DNA of 64,000 nt from Breviolum minutum Mf 1.05b.01 (lineage: Eukaryota; Sar; Dinophyceae; Suessiales; Symbiodiniaceae), in contig DF240810.1 in the NCBI GenBank assembly GCA_000507305.1, forward strand, positions 11,291 to 75,290. Direction: 5' to 3'. Shown in pieces: positions 9,801 through 21,333 of this stretch; within the stretch, counting starts at the first letter, position 1; each line of letters opens with the position of its first letter. Made by a program: the position numbers and the translations under genes. The notes beneath the pieces were generated by a model. That model was given only the letters and a program-made list of their open reading frames with translations. It was not told the origin of the DNA and searched no databases.

Positions 9801-12252
9801 CTTTGAAGCTTTAGAGAGCTGTAGCATGAAGCTCACAAATTTTAATCATCAGAAGATTAACTCGATCTTTCGCCAGCTTTGGCACAAGACTGTCTCAGTG
9901 GTTGCTGCTGGAGCAGCTCGATGGAAGCCTGGTCGACCACCTAAGGAAAGACGCCGAGCTTACATGCGTTATGTGGGCCAAGGCCATGAAGTTTCTGTTG
10001 ATCTTCCGAACCGCGACCTGGAAGCTGAAGATGCAAGGAGATTTTTGAAAGACTTTGAATTGGAATATGCACGGTTGGGATTCATTGCACTTTTGGCAGA
10101 AGAGGTTGATTTTCGTGCCTTCGCTCTTGAAGTTGTAGCAGATGCAGATCCTTTGACTTGGCCACGTGAACGTCATGCCAAGCAGCAGGGAACGTTGGGT
10201 AAGTCCATCTTGTCACATTCTTCTGGTGAAGGAAAGGAGGAAAAAACGGCCAAGCGGAAAGCATTGGGAAAGCGCTTTGTTTATGACAAGCAGCAGGAAG
10301 TGGAACACCTGGTATACCAGCGATCTGAGTTATTGGTAGGTGATTTTATCCCTGGACCAGCAGTTATTTGTGAAGACTACACGACGACCATTGTTTCAGA
10401 AGCTTTCAACTGCTGGGTTCTGGAAAATGGTTTCCTGCAATTGCAAGCGAGCCGGAAGGCGGCCAAGGTGCTCCCAAACTTCGCAAGGCCCAAAGCTTTG
10501 GCAGATCAAAGACCCTACACAGAAGATTGCTTGTCTCATAGACTGGCATGGACAAGATTGCTGGCAATAGTAGAAGAGCAAGCGCGAAGTAGTCTGAGAA
10601 CATCTTTTTCCACCATTCTTAGAGAGTGCCGGGCAGTAAGTTGTGCAGTTTTGTGTGAGTCTGGAAAGCTTCTTGCCCAGAGCGAAATCTCTTCACCGAG
10701 TCTAACAGCTGTTTTACTTTCCATACAGGAATGTCTGCCTGACAGCTTGCAAAAGCTTTCAAGGGGGGAATCTCTGGTCCATATCACTCCAGGTTGCATG
10801 CTGCAACATTCTGACTTGATTGTTTTGACTCCAGTTTTTGAAGGTTCCGATACTACAAAACCATCTGCCTACATTGCATCTGTTGCGCATGCCGCCCCCG
10901 TGATGCGGCACGGTTCGTATGTTGTCAGCAGAGCAACAGTGGAAAATAGTGGTTTGACTGCAGATGTGGCTGCTTTGATGGCATCTAATGAATTGTGTCT
11001 TGGGAGACTTCAAACGCTTTTGACTGAACGAAGTGTGACAATGGCCAGTTTGGGTACCTACATCATCAGGGAGTCAAAGGAAGCAGTTTTGAGAACTTTA
11101 CAACTCCGAAGAGCTGGTGATGAAGGGGGTCCTTTGCACGCAAAAAAAAACATCACTGTGGAAACCAGGGGAGCCGAAGCAGATTCCAAAGGTCTACAAG
11201 TTCGACACGTGGAACTGGCTGCCGAACTCAACTTTAACGAAGGTTTGCAAGTGAAAGTTTCAGCTCATGAGCTGCCAAAAGCAGGTTCGGAGGCTCTAAG
11301 AGGATCTCCAGGTTTGTGCATGTCTTTTTGCAAGTTTGCTTTGATGTCGAGTCTTGGCCACGGAATTCCAGTAAATGCTGGATCTCTTGATGTATTTCAT
11401 ATTCAAATCACACCTGCCCTGAATGCTACAAGTGGTAATATTGACGCATCTCAAGTGGCGTGTTTTTTGCCTGATTTGCTTTTCGAGTGCTTGTGGAGGG
11501 AAATAAGTTGTCCAGCCGATAGTGCTTCTTGCTTATCTTCCTTGGCCTGGAAAGCAAACGATGACTCGCTCGGACTTCACATTGAGGGTGGTGGAATGGG
11601 TGCTCATGTTGATCAGGATGGGATCAGTGGTTGCATTTTCCCTTCTGGGTTTCAAGCCATGCCAGTTGAGGTTACAGAAATGTCATCTTGTGCATCTGGC
11701 AAACCATCTCTGTTATTTACTTCCAAAGAATTGATCATCGATTCAGGAGGTGCTGGCTGTTTCCGTGGAGGCTTAGGTGTTCGATGGCAACTCCTGGCAT
11801 TCCACCGCCCAGTTAAAGTAAGTGTCCTTCAAGGTTGTTGCGTGGATGGACCCGCCGGACGGGCAGGAGGTTTTGCTGGGAAGCCTTTCTTAACGGAACT
11901 GAAGCGCAAGCAACGACATGGCGAGGAGAGCGAACTGCTCCCGGGAGATGTGTTGATCTTGGAGACGCCTGGAGGAGGTGGCTACGGGCCACCGGCCAAA
12001 CGCTGCCGCAAAGCGCTTCAACGTGACTTGCGAGAAGGCTATGTTTCTGATGAAGCTGCTGTGATGCTCTACAAACTGGAAGATCTGGTGGAGAAGCAGG
12101 CAATTTGTGGAAAGGTTGACAACATCTATGTTGAAGCCCTAAGAAATTCTTGCTACACATTGTCACTGCCTTTTAAAGCCTTTTACTTTCAGGTTTCTAA
12201 CATGGCAGCAGCATATTTATGTGAAGCCGTAAGACATTCGTGTCACACATGA
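6894..12252 (+). CDS. 5-oxoprolinase / N-methylhydantoinase-family protein (HyuA-HyuB fusion), three exons
   Basis: Exons are 6894-7032, 7542-8641 and 9436-12252, joined in phase into about 1351 residues, close to the roughly 1290 of eukaryotic 5-oxoprolinase. That enzyme performs ATP-dependent opening of 5-oxoproline to glutamate in the cytosolic gamma-glutamyl cycle. HyuA is well preserved: RLAIDIGGTFTDAV spans the first junction, then HGTTLATNAVLERKGAK, FRDVLEIG, LIESGPAGG, LDMGGTTAKICAV and GSKPGPACYGRGG; exon 3 adds VTDADLVLGRLQAG and VAFGGAAPL. HyuB begins near 10530 and ends with ETPGGGGYGPP. In HyuB the usual NDPY/H..D and AHHADVG sites read ITPGCMLQHSD and AHAAPVM, so catalysis by that half is doubtful. 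The ATG at 6894 is the best start because the frame is coding-like from there to the nucleotide-binding motif. The last 46 residues are unlike the family and may be read-through of a small intron. Confidence 0.85.
7033..7541 (+). other. Intron 1 of the oxoprolinase-family gene, GC-AG
   Basis: The conserved DIGGTFTD motif is cut after ATA G. The only junction that restores it uses donor GCGCGTCA at 7033 and acceptor TTTTTTTTCAG ending at 7541, joined to GCGGCACTTTC. GC donors are known to be common in dinoflagellate genes. Confidence 0.7.
8642..9435 (+). other. Intron 2 of the oxoprolinase-family gene, GT-AG
   Basis: Exon 2 ends ...CCT ACT and the intron starts GTGCCATGG. It ends CATACTGAG before GTAACTGATGCAG, giving PTVTDADLVLGRLQ, the expected family sequence across the junction. 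The 794-bp intron carries a CAT/ATA-rich microsatellite. Confidence 0.75.
8890..9003. repeat. Compound TCA / GATAAT microsatellite in intron 2
   Basis: A run of TCATCATCG-type triplets changes into ATGATAATAATG and then AATAATAAC repeats, all inside the intron. Confidence 0.8.
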
Positions 12253-12253
12253 T
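12124..12253 (+). repeat. Imperfect 39-bp direct duplication at the end of the oxoprolinase-family reading frame
   Basis: ATCTATGTTGAAGCCCTAAG (12124) and ATTTATGTGAAGCCGTAAG (12215), each followed by A-ATTC-TG-CACA, are about 91 bp apart. Between them is CTTTTACTTTCAG|GT, which looks like a splice acceptor. AAG|GTTGAC at 12115 looks like a donor, so the last part of the reading frame may be a 77-bp intron plus a short final exon. Confidence 0.5.
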
Positions 12254-14570
12254 CACTATTTGACTATGTTTTTGTTTTGATCATTGCAATCATGGCAGCG
12301 GTAAATCGGGGTATATCAAGAAGAGAAAGCGAAGCGTTTTGGGACATGGTATCATGCCAAGACCCATTTTTGCCAACTCGATGCAGGATGGCGTACCAGC
12401 TACGGCGATCGAACAATCTGTGAGATGCAAGAAAAAAGCGTTGCTTTCCTGTAAATCTCGTTGTAAATGTTATTCGGCGTCTTCGTCGGCATTGTTTGAA
12501 GGTTGTGTATGTGAAACCAGTTTGGTTTGAGGTCATGGCAAATTACTTGCGCTGAATCTGGAGTGAGAAGTTTGACTTGAAGCTTTTGGCTGAAGATAGA
12601 ACATGTTCTGCGAACAGTGTGGGCATTGAAGCCGTGTGCCTTTGAGTGTATTATGGCAGCATGAACAAGCCAGGACAAGTCCGTTTATTGAAGCATGGAT
12701 CACTGGCAACCACAGACAAAGAAGACATGCGTCACACGCACACACACACACAAGCACACGACTAACCAACGCTGTTGTAGAGTTGTTTTTGCCAACCCAC
12801 AGACTCATGATGTTTGATTGAAAAAAGAAAACTCAAAGTCATTTTCTTCCAGTTTCAATGGACCAACACATCTCTCACATCTGTCACATTCCAGCTGTGA
12901 AAGAAAAACAGGTGGACGGGGCCGCTTCGCCATAGCTTTGGTCCTTTGATTTTCCAGGCTTTCAATGCGGTCAGTTCTCACAGCTGCTGCAGAGGCCAGA
13001 CAACCTTTTGAAGTTGAGGTATGAATCAAGTAGGCAGCATTGTGTTCCAACACTTGGGATGAAAATTTAGAGGATCCCCACAACTTACAACCAACAACAA
13101 CCAACGACTGCATTTTCTTAGATTTTTGGCCAACGTAAATTTTAGGAGCAGAAGTGGAGATCCTCCTTGACTTCTTGGGAGCCAACCGGGTAACCGGACC
13201 GGAGAAACTGCTGCTGTGACAGGCCCTTTTATGGACTTTTGGCATCCGCCGAAGAAATGGCAAGCGCCCGGACCGGAGTGAAGGTACGGATCTCCAAAAA
13301 AAAGGTCGAGAAAATTTTCACGTGGCCACTTTGTGCAAAGGTATGGATGTTTCACAAGGGAATTTTTTTTGAAAGATGATTTTTTTTCATGAATCTGGCG
13401 GTTCTTCTTTTGACTTTGGGGGTGGTTTTTGGTGTAGAACCCCAAGTGGCTCACAATTTGGAAGTCCAACAAACGGTGACGTGAGCTCATCAAGGTGTTT
13501 TCCAAAATGATGACGTTTTATAGGTGAAAAAGATGGAGATCAAGGAGATTGGGAGGTAGTCCGGGGCTCAAAACGGTTTCTTGGGAAAATCCTCCATGAA
13601 GATACTGAGCGGGCTTTGGGAGTACCTAGGAACCCTCTCAGCTGGTGGCTGGAGTGACTGGGGCAGCCTTAGCCTATTGGGCATGGAGCAGGCAAAGTGA
13701 AAAAGCAGTTGGTTTTGTGGCGATGTAAAGGTACCTTTACATGAAATAGGATTGGGCATGTGCAAGATCCCAGGATGATTTCATGTGTAAGATTCTGATG
13801 ATTGTAATGCTTAATACTTCGAAACAAAAAGAAGAGTGCATCCACCATTTTGTCATCATAAAAGTCAACCGTGAACCTAAAGTCTGTCAGATTTATGAAC
13901 TCCTTTTGTTTTGTTCACGGCACGTCAATTTGATTGACCTTCACTTTTTCGTGGCAGGATGCGTTCACAGGCAGCTAATCAGAGTCTCGAGGCCGATAGG
14001 GAAAACGGGAAAACGGTTTTGGGTGATTTTGGATCCAAGTTTCTGTGTTAATGTCACAATGCTCCCAAAGTTCGAGTGTATGAAGATGTTGCTTTTCCAT
14101 TATTTTTTGGGGGGGAATGGGGATGTACAAGAATACGACCAATTTGAGTAAATCCAAGCGATGTTGCTTGAGCAATGGCAAAAAACCCTGATAGATTAGG
14201 TTGTTTTCTTGGGATGAACTCCTACACAGTTATGTGGGGATTATACAACCCATCATAAGGATACCTGGTAAACTACCAGTATAATGGCAACACAACTTAC
14301 AACCAACAACAACGGCACAGGATCCCTAGTAAACAATTACCTGAGACTCTATACAGAAAAATCAAATTCTTCGAACCATTAAATGGATATCCAGAGAAGT
14401 TTATGACAGCATCCTTGTCCTCAACTTGCCATATTTGCTGGATTGAATAAGTGACCGACCAAAATGACATCACCAACGATAGGTGACAGCTGGACCGTAG
14501 CTTGGCATGCAGTCAGGCAACATATGCTGCCAAAATTGACAAGCCTATCCGCCCGTTGGGACCCATTTGG
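12254..14570. other. No confident gene
   Basis: 12723-12762 has a short CA run. At 13953 TTTTTCGTGGCAG precedes a short open stretch (MRSQAANQSLEADRENGK) that could be an exon. Otherwise I see only frames lacking coding character. Confidence 0.4.
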
Positions 14571-14668
14571 GGGGTTTCCTAAAATGGTGGTACCCAACAA
14601 CCATCGGTTTTTCTAGTAAAAATGATCACTTTTGGGGTGTTGGGGGTATCACCGTTTGTGGAACCACC
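14571..14668. mobile_element. MITE-like foldback element, copy 1 (degenerate)
   Basis: The left end GGGGTTTCCTAAAATGGTGG is followed by TAGTAAAAATGATCACTTTT and a worn right end GTATCACCGTTTGTGGAACC. The same left end and the internal AAAAATGATCA block recur at 22256-22365, so this is a dispersed family. Confidence 0.5.
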
Positions 14669-14792
14669 CATTTTGCACCTGCGAGTTATACGCCTAAGGA
14701 CTCGAATACCTTTGTCTGAATTCTTGGAGTTGTTACGCTCCAATGCTGTCACGGTGGCTTGGATGACATGATGGGTATACCTGGTGCAAGAG

Positions 14793-14796
<4 letters not shown>

Positions 14797-14888
<92 letters not shown>

Positions 14889-15056
14889 CCATGAACATGA
14901 ATATGAACATGAATATGAATTTGAATATGAATATGAATATTAATATGAATATGCATATGAATATGCATATTCATATGAATATGAATATGAACATGAACAT
15001 GAATATGAATATGAATATGAACATGAACATGAATATGAATATGAATATGACTATGA
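14797..15056. repeat. ATG/GAT trinucleotide array followed by GAATAT hexanucleotide array
   Basis: About 90 bp of pure GATGAT repeats run into about 165 bp of ATGAATATGAAC-type hexamers. Apparent proteins here (poly-Met, poly-His, poly-Asp) are products of the repeat. Confidence 0.9.
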
Positions 15057-15084
15057 TGGAACAAAACATTTCCTAAACTGCAAG

Positions 15085-15246
15085 GGGTGTACCAATTCCA
15101 TCCAAGAGATCCTCATCGTGCGTGAGGCAGTGAGCTATTTGGCAGATCGGCCACCTGCTGGTGCACTGCTGTTGAAGGCTGTGACCACCGCAGGCCACTG
15201 GGAGGGACCAACAGTTAGCTACATGGCTACACCAAGCACCAACTGA
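15085..15246 (+). CDS. Exon of an unrecognised gene
   Basis: It follows the acceptor-like CTGCAAG at 15084 and reads SIQEILIVREAVSYLADRPP, then AGALLLKAVTTAGHWEG, then a short tail to TGA 15244. Ala/Leu/Val-rich composition with few rare residues supports coding. A GT within CAACAGTTAGC could be an alternative donor. I recognise no family. Confidence 0.4.
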   Translation, partial: GCTNSIQEILIVREAVSYLADRPPAGALLLKAVTTAGHWEGPTVSYMATPSTN

Positions 15247-15398
15247 TGTTTTATTGGATATTTCTGATGAATCTGGGAAAGGGTAATGTCACGAAAGGTC
15301 ATAGTGTTCCATTTTGGTTAGACTTCATCAAAATGGAGTTTCATAGTGAAGATGGCCTATAACGGTAAACTCTGCCTCATGGTGGTGGGTTTGGCAAG

Positions 15399-15495
15399 GC
15401 AGTGCTTTAGACAAACCAGCTCTGATGGTGCCGAAAGAGCAATCTTTGGAGACTTTGCTGATGTCACATGGCGATGCAACAGTGAGGGATGCTGG
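15399..15495 (+). CDS. Exon of an unrecognised gene
   Basis: Bounded by TTGGCAAG|G and GCTGG|GTAATG, it reads SALDKPALMVPKEQSLETLL then MSHGDATVRDAG without stops. Both ends fit splice consensus. No family is recognised. It may belong with the 15085 exon only if that one is not terminal. Confidence 0.4.
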
Positions 15496-17178
15496 GTAAT
15501 GTTTGGTGTCATTCCTTGTTGCCTTCCTGATTTATAGCAGATTCAGAATGTTTTTCATGGCACAAGAAGGGGACCCCAAATCGGGAGGCGGCTGGGTCCC
15601 TGTGTCAACATTGCAGATGTCCCATCCTGATTTGGATGTCTAGGGCCTAGGTGCTTAAATTCAAGAGCCTTGCAGGAGATTAAGATTTAAATGGGTTCAC
15701 GGTAGGTCCAATTTCCACTTTTCGTACTGACATTTCAGATTGTGTTTTTGCGTTTTTTCGTTGCGCTAAATCCTCCCAAAATCCTTGAAAATTGTGATTG
15801 GCATGTCGGAGTGATAACTTTTGATGTGCGCACATCTGCATAGATAGGACATGTACGTAGGTTTATATCTCTACATCATGAAAATCTCTATAGCCTATAG
15901 CTATATAATTTGTATCTATATCTTCATACCTGTATCTGATTTTACAAATATAAATCTGCATTTGTATCCCTATCTACCTGGAACTCTTTACGTGATTTGT
16001 TTCATCATCCAACTGAAACAGCCAATAAAGAATGGTTGTGTAGGGTACAAAGCCATGTATTGGCCATAAATGGTATAGGCCCGGTATATTCTAAAATAGT
16101 AGATTCATAATACCTTTTCTGTTGATGGTTCAGGTTTTCCAGTGGCGATCACCACCTGACATGTATGTTTCACCCGTCGTTTCAATAACGAGATTTCAAC
16201 TTACCCCAAACTGGTGCTGTGCTGCGACGACCCAAGGCCCGGAAGTCACCAAGGGATCTTCGAGGATGGGAACCCCCCGACCCGGAATGGGATGAGATGA
16301 ACGTTGTTCCCCCAACAAAAAAAAACGAAACGAGATTTTTGGGACGTCTCAAAAAAAGAAGTTGGGATATGAAGGTTATGGACTTCTATGAGTTGTTTTT
16401 TTGGTATACATTTGGGCAGTGAGTAGTTTCGGTTGCCGAATGGTGCGCTGCAGATTTTCTGATCTTTGAGAATCTGTGTGGACATCCTGAAAATTGAGTT
16501 CAAGGTTTCCATGATAAAGAATTGATTTGTGGGTCATGGAAGGGGCTTCGAAAGCCATCAACCGCAGTTGCGTCTGAAAATCAATCCATCATCCAATCCA
16601 TCCATCCATCAATCAATCAACTGATCAATTACCTGATCATTGAAATAATCAAAATTGATCGAATCATTCCGCAAAAAATCAGCATAACATCCAAAAAGAA
16701 AAACATCCAGCTGAAGAACGACGTTTGATTCGTTTGATTCATCCTCCGCAGTCCAAGGCTTTGGAAAAAGAAACAACGAGGGACACAGGGACACGACAAC
16801 CTAATTGGATCCCATGTGCTGTAGCAGTGCTTTTCGTGGCTTGCAGCTGTTTACAGGAGAAAGCTGGGGGGTTGGGGTTGTTGGATGCTACCCTCATGAC
16901 CTGCAGGTGTGAACCCGAAAAACCAATGATTTTAATATGACCTATTTGCTTGAAGTTTGCAATTGCAGAGAATTAGTTTGGTCAACAAATTAGTAACTCT
17001 GCATTGCTGCATAATAGACACTTGTGCTGGGCTGGTTGTGGCTGTGGCCCAATATGAGTTAGACTGGGGTCATGAGTCACAATCACTGTGGTTGGCAGGA
17101 CTGACTGGAGACAAAGAGGAAGAGGCGCAGCATATCAGGATTGCTTAGATGCTTCCTGTCCGTAAGCTTTTTCATATC
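15496..17178. other. No confident gene; possible minor exons
   Basis: 16755-16860 reads SKALEKETTRDTGTRQP then a hydrophobic WIPCAVAVLFVACSC after a CCGCAG acceptor, possibly an exon. 17099-17159 ends with the donor-like GTAAGC. 16580-16640 is an ATCC/ATCA-rich run. The rest lacks coding character. Confidence 0.35.
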
Positions 17179-17333
17179 AGCTTCAATTCTGTCTGAAGAC
17201 CAGTGGTGCCTTGTGGCATCAATACCTTTGTCAGGCACCATCGGTTTTCCAAGATCGATATGTAGAGGGCTTGGTGGACCCAAATCGTATGACTCAAGCA
17301 GCAGCATTTTCAGAAGATTCAGTTTTAGGCATG
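17179..17333 (+). CDS. Exon of an unrecognised multi-exon gene
   Basis: Acceptor TTTTTCATATCAG at 17178 opens LQFCLKTSGALWHQYLCQAP, then SVFQDRYVEGLVDPNRM and TQAAAFSEDSVLGM up to a possible donor GTGACT at 17334. The frame stays open beyond it. Residue composition and the Trp/Tyr/Gln pattern are protein-like. I cannot name the family. Confidence 0.45.
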
Positions 17334-17381
17334 GTGACTGACTTGAAGCACTTCAGAGATGGGACAAGCTGTTTTCTTCAG

Positions 17382-17611
17382 TCTCACATCTCAATTCCGA
17401 TTGGAAGATTTTTCAGAATGCACAGCTCACCAAGGTGCTCTTGCGAAGACATCAAATGTTGCCACCTCTTTTGGAACGAGTGATCACCAGCCATGGGCCA
17501 CCGAAACCAGACCGGACGCAGGTTCGAAGGGGCCAGATTGCAGAATTGTGTGGGTTGTTGAAAGGTCCACGTTTCCGTAGTGATTGGCCGAGAAATCAGT
17601 GGATTTATAAG
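17382..17611 (+). CDS. Exon of an unrecognised multi-exon gene
   Basis: It runs from the pyrimidine-rich acceptor GTTTTCTTCAG to a strong donor AAG|GTAAGG. It reads NSDWKIFQNAQLTKVLLRRH, then QMLPPLLERVITSHGPPKPD, then GQIAELCGLLKGPRFRSDWP and NQWIYK. It is basic and helix-prone and looks clearly coding. The gap to the preceding exon would be only about 48 bp, so the pairing of the two exons is uncertain. Confidence 0.5.
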
Positions 17612-18127
17612 GTAAGGAAAAGTTGGTTTTCTGGATCTGTTTGAGAAGTTGCTTGTTGTGGCCAAGACTACTGAGTAGAGCACTGGATGTTGTTGTGATT
17701 TCTTATTCTGGCAGGCCTTCCGTCGTTCACGAAGGACCCCGCGTTTTGTGTCTTTTTTGGTTCTGGATGATGACTGCGTTTGGATCGACAATTTGCGTTA
17801 AAGCTTTGCCACTCAAAAGGCCTATTTTTCAGCTGGATGTGTTTTGGGAATAATTACATCCAAGATGGACTGAAAACCTTGGCTTGTTGTTTTTGGGAAA
17901 AGAAGTTCAAAACAAGGCTTAGCAGTAATTCCGTTTTTTCATTATTTTTTGGTGTGCTTGCTATGGGTGCGTTTCAGAGGCTTTTTCTTTGTTCTTCTCT
18001 GTTAAAGGCTCAATTTTTTGGAAGATGAGGCACACACACGCAAAGACGTGTTGGCATGATTTGGGTACATAGTTCTTTGAATCATACAACAAAATGAAGC
18101 TTGCATCAATGGGAACTGATTATCAAG

Positions 18128-18283
18128 GACATCACAGCACGAATTCCTCAAAGTTTCGCCAAAAATATCACCCCTTTTAAACAATCCTTCAAACCCATGA
18201 GCTTCCGTGGCCCGCTTGAATGTGCAGAAACTGCTACAGGAGATTTCCTTACCATTTCCTTCACAGCACCTTGCAATCCTCAG
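18128..18283 (+). CDS. Exon of an unrecognised multi-exon gene
   Basis: It reads ARIPQSFAKNITPFKQSFKP, then MSFRGPLECAETATGDFLTI and SFTAPCNPQ, ending CAG|GTACATG. The acceptor is either ATCAAG (18127) or CACAG (18137). It is probably from the same gene as the 17.2-17.6 kb exons, given strand and spacing. Confidence 0.4.
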
Positions 18284-18432
18284 GTACATGTTTTCGGTGT
18301 GTATGGGAAAAAATCGAAGTCGAAATTGTTGTAACCAAAACACCAAGATAAATCAAGATAAAGGAGTTCTTGATGTATGAATCCTCAATCCTCAATATGA
18401 ACATCTGATGGTTTTTTGGTTTTTGGTTGGAG

Positions 18433-18501
18433 ATTTTGGTTGGCAAACGTTGGATTGGAAGCCTCTCTGGAGGCTTGGATGAAGCAATTTATTACTTCAA
18501 G
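18433..18501 (+). CDS. Short exon of an unrecognised gene
   Basis: Between GGTTGGAG and TTCAAG|GTGGGG it reads ILVGKRWIGSLSGGLDEAIY then YFK. A continuation past the donor (SFDTGEMGGRGLEVPTP) is also open, so the right edge is unsure. Confidence 0.35.
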
Positions 18502-20772
18502 GTGGGGAGCTTCGACACCGGCGAAATGGGTGGTCGTGGACTGGAAGTTCCCACACCAATAGTCACAGATCTTGAATTTTGGATTTTATATGATTTCATC
18601 ATCATCATCATCATCATCATCATCGAAGATTTTCTGAGCAACGATCTTAGGCCCTGCTTTTTTGAGGTTTCATATTTTTGGTGTTATGGACTGGAAGGGA
18701 TGCTGTCCTAAATTGATTGCCTAAACTCTGATGGTCAAAATTTGTCTCAGCTGTGCTACTTGTGGTCAGGTGGATGATAAGGTGGTGATCCTCAGGGTCA
18801 TCAGGGAGGTGTTGGTACTGGGGAACTTTTGAAAAAAGGAAGCCTTCAAAAGTTGAGAGTTGCTGCTATTGTTCCCTGAATAAGGCCATCCTTCTTGGGG
18901 ATGTACCCTTAGATTATCCCCCCAAAAAAGATGGTGCTTTCCCTTCCATAGAAATCCTGGAGGAACTTCTGCCACCAAGGCGGTGGTACAAACAGCATTT
19001 GTTCATTGGCATCTGAGTGAGTCATTGGAAGGTCCCCCAGGTGCCAAACCCAATTGGAAGCTTGCAAAAGTTGACCGGTGAACAGTTTTTTTTTCCGGAA
19101 AAATGGATGGGATTTTGTATATCTATTTATAGTTATAGATTTATTTACATCATCTGGGATGGGATTTGGATTTGGTAAATATCTTTTCATATAGAGATTG
19201 AAAGTAAGTATTGAACGTGTTGGCGTTTATAGCGGATCTGTAGGAAGATGTACTATTTTTAAACGTCCAAAAGGATGTGCAGCACGAGGTAAAACGAGAC
19301 CTAAAAAACAAGAGATTTGTCCTTCGAGGAGCAAAGATTGATGTGCGAAATGCTGTGAAACATTAAGACATAGATGTGTTCCTCCATCCATTTCCCTTAA
19401 CTTTGATCACTTAACTTCTGCTGGCCTGTGCATAATGCTACATAATATGTCTTTTTTGCAGTAGAAAAATGGTAATATTTTAGTCACATCTTATTGTATT
19501 GCTCGTGACTCCTCACTCGACCCATTGTCAGCTGCGAGGCAGTTGTCACGGAGGATGTCTTGCCGCTTTGTTGGATGATGCGCCGCTTAGCTCTAACACA
19601 TCAAACTTGCATCATTAGGCCCCAAGTCATAAGTTTTGCCAAATACATTAGATTCTACCCATTTAATGCCTTTACCCATTTAATACTCAAAGCCCAGGAA
19701 TAGTTGATTCTATTTTTTTGATCCCTATGCCTGTACCATTTCTTTATGTTTTTTTTTCAAAGTTGCGGTTGTTTCCAAAACCGCAAGTGAGGTTTGGGTC
19801 TTTTGTCAATACCCACTTGCGCTCTTTGGGACGAAGTGGTAAAGCTATGACCGCGTATCTCGACCTTAAAGGACGGTTTGAAACGAGTCTTGGGAGAGAA
19901 AACACCTGAGGTTTCTGAAGGTTGACTACAAGGCTCCGGGGCCGGAAGTTTTGGGGGGGATATTGAGCTTTGTAGACCATGTGAGTTGCACCAGAATCCC
20001 CAAACTTCTTTTCTGTGAACATGTATCAGGCGCCTACACCTTTACCAAATGATGCGGTCGAGTACTCAGACTGCCAGACTGCCAGACTAACAGCCTGGAT
20101 GGAGGAGCTGCTAATTTGTTGGGAACTAGTCATCTCTAGCTGCAACCACTTGTAGCTTGGGAGATCGGCTGGTTGGTTTTTCCCAATGAAGCTTCCGGAG
20201 TTGAGGTCTGCATCGCAACTTGTCGAACTGGCATCTGGATGTCCATGTTTGGTTGTTGGATGGAAGACAAACGGCACAGCTGCGGATGTATTGAGGAAAG
20301 GCTGACCAGCCGAAGGTGCATTATTTTCGTATCGCAACAGATATGATGATTAGCTTGGCACCCTATGATGAATGAAGAATGAAGTCATGATTTACCTCAA
20401 TTTGACATAGGGTAATCTAAGTGATGAAATTCAAGACTGCTGTTTTCAGTTGTGGGAATGCTATGTCATAAGCTTCAATGTGACCGTGACCCATAATGAC
20501 ACCCCAGGCATCCACTGTTGAGACATGGGCTCTTCGGATGTGATTCGCTAATGCCTGGGGGAGGGCTATAATTTCAAGTTTCTCCTAGGCATTGTTGCCT
20601 TTCTCTGTCCGTAGTAATTTTTTTTCTTCAAAGTGTGAAAAACTTGCTCCTCTTTCCAACAAACAGATAGGTGTTGTTGCTTAAATAAATGGCAATGTCC
20701 TGAAGTCTGAAAGAGGTGATTCCTATTTCATGCCAACATTTTTAAGTGTTGTTGGCCAAAAAACCGGCCCAG
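18502..20772. other. No confident gene; short ATC repeat
   Basis: 18596-18625 is a short ATC microsatellite. Several T-rich stretches and TAATGCC/ACCCATTTAA duplications near 19655-19690 are seen, but no supported reading frame. Confidence 0.4.
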
Positions 20773-21156
20773 GTGACACTGGACCGCGTCGAGGGTCGTA
20801 AGGTCTTCCTGCAAGGCGGGGGTGAAAATTTGGGATGGTCGGATGATCCATGATTTAGACGTTTCTTTTTTTGGGGCAGATTGGCAGCTTTTTTTTGTTA
20901 ACTATCTCTGTCACTTGGGAATTACTGGTATGAACATGATGTGTTTTCTTCTGTCAAAGCCAAAGCCTATATACTCAAACAGAGCTATTTCTGATGGTGT
21001 TTTCTTGAATATGAAGGGGAAACTTGAGATTTTGAAGCAATGACGCGCACAGCTTGAGCCGAGCACTTTTGAGGCCATATGCTGGTCGAAAAGGATGGTG
21101 CCCTATTGAAGACCTCTGAAGGAAATGCATTGTTTGTAGAGCTCAAAAACACTTGA
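20773..21156 (+). CDS. Two exons, possible C-terminal part of a hotdog-fold thioesterase-like protein
   Basis: An exon at 20773-20821 after CGGCCCAG reads VTLDRVEGRKVFLQGG. A second at about 21074-21156 reads HMLVEKDGALLKTSEGNALF then VELKNT and stops at TGA 21154. The order 'rVeGRKvfl ... Egnalfvel' resembles the last two strands of 4HBT thioesterases. The upstream HGG motif exon was not found. This is a weak family call from two short pieces. Confidence 0.3.
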
Positions 21157-21167
21157 CTGGTCAGTAG

Positions 21168-21333
21168 GCTATCAATTCGCTACCGCGACTGCGCAGAAGA
21201 CCTGTGCTTTCTGTCGCGGGACACCCTGATGGCCATTGCGACCGTGGATCGCCCGCATCGTTTGGAGGAAAAGGTGCAGCGTGGATTGTTTGCTTCTACT
21301 TCGAAGATGGATGAGGTCACATCTGAGCTATGA
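21168..21333 (+). CDS. Exon of an unrecognised gene
   Basis: After TCAGTAG it reads SIRYRDCAEDLCFLSRDTLM, then AIATVDRPHRLEEKVQRGLF and ASTSKMDEVTSEL to TGA 21331. It is GC-richer than its surroundings and charged, and looks coding. It directly follows the thioesterase-like stop, so it is either a first exon of a second gene or a terminal exon. Confidence 0.45.

Noticed and set aside
14579..15076. Poly-His and Met-Asn repeat proteins on both strands
   Set aside because: They are translation of the ATG and GAATAT microsatellites only.
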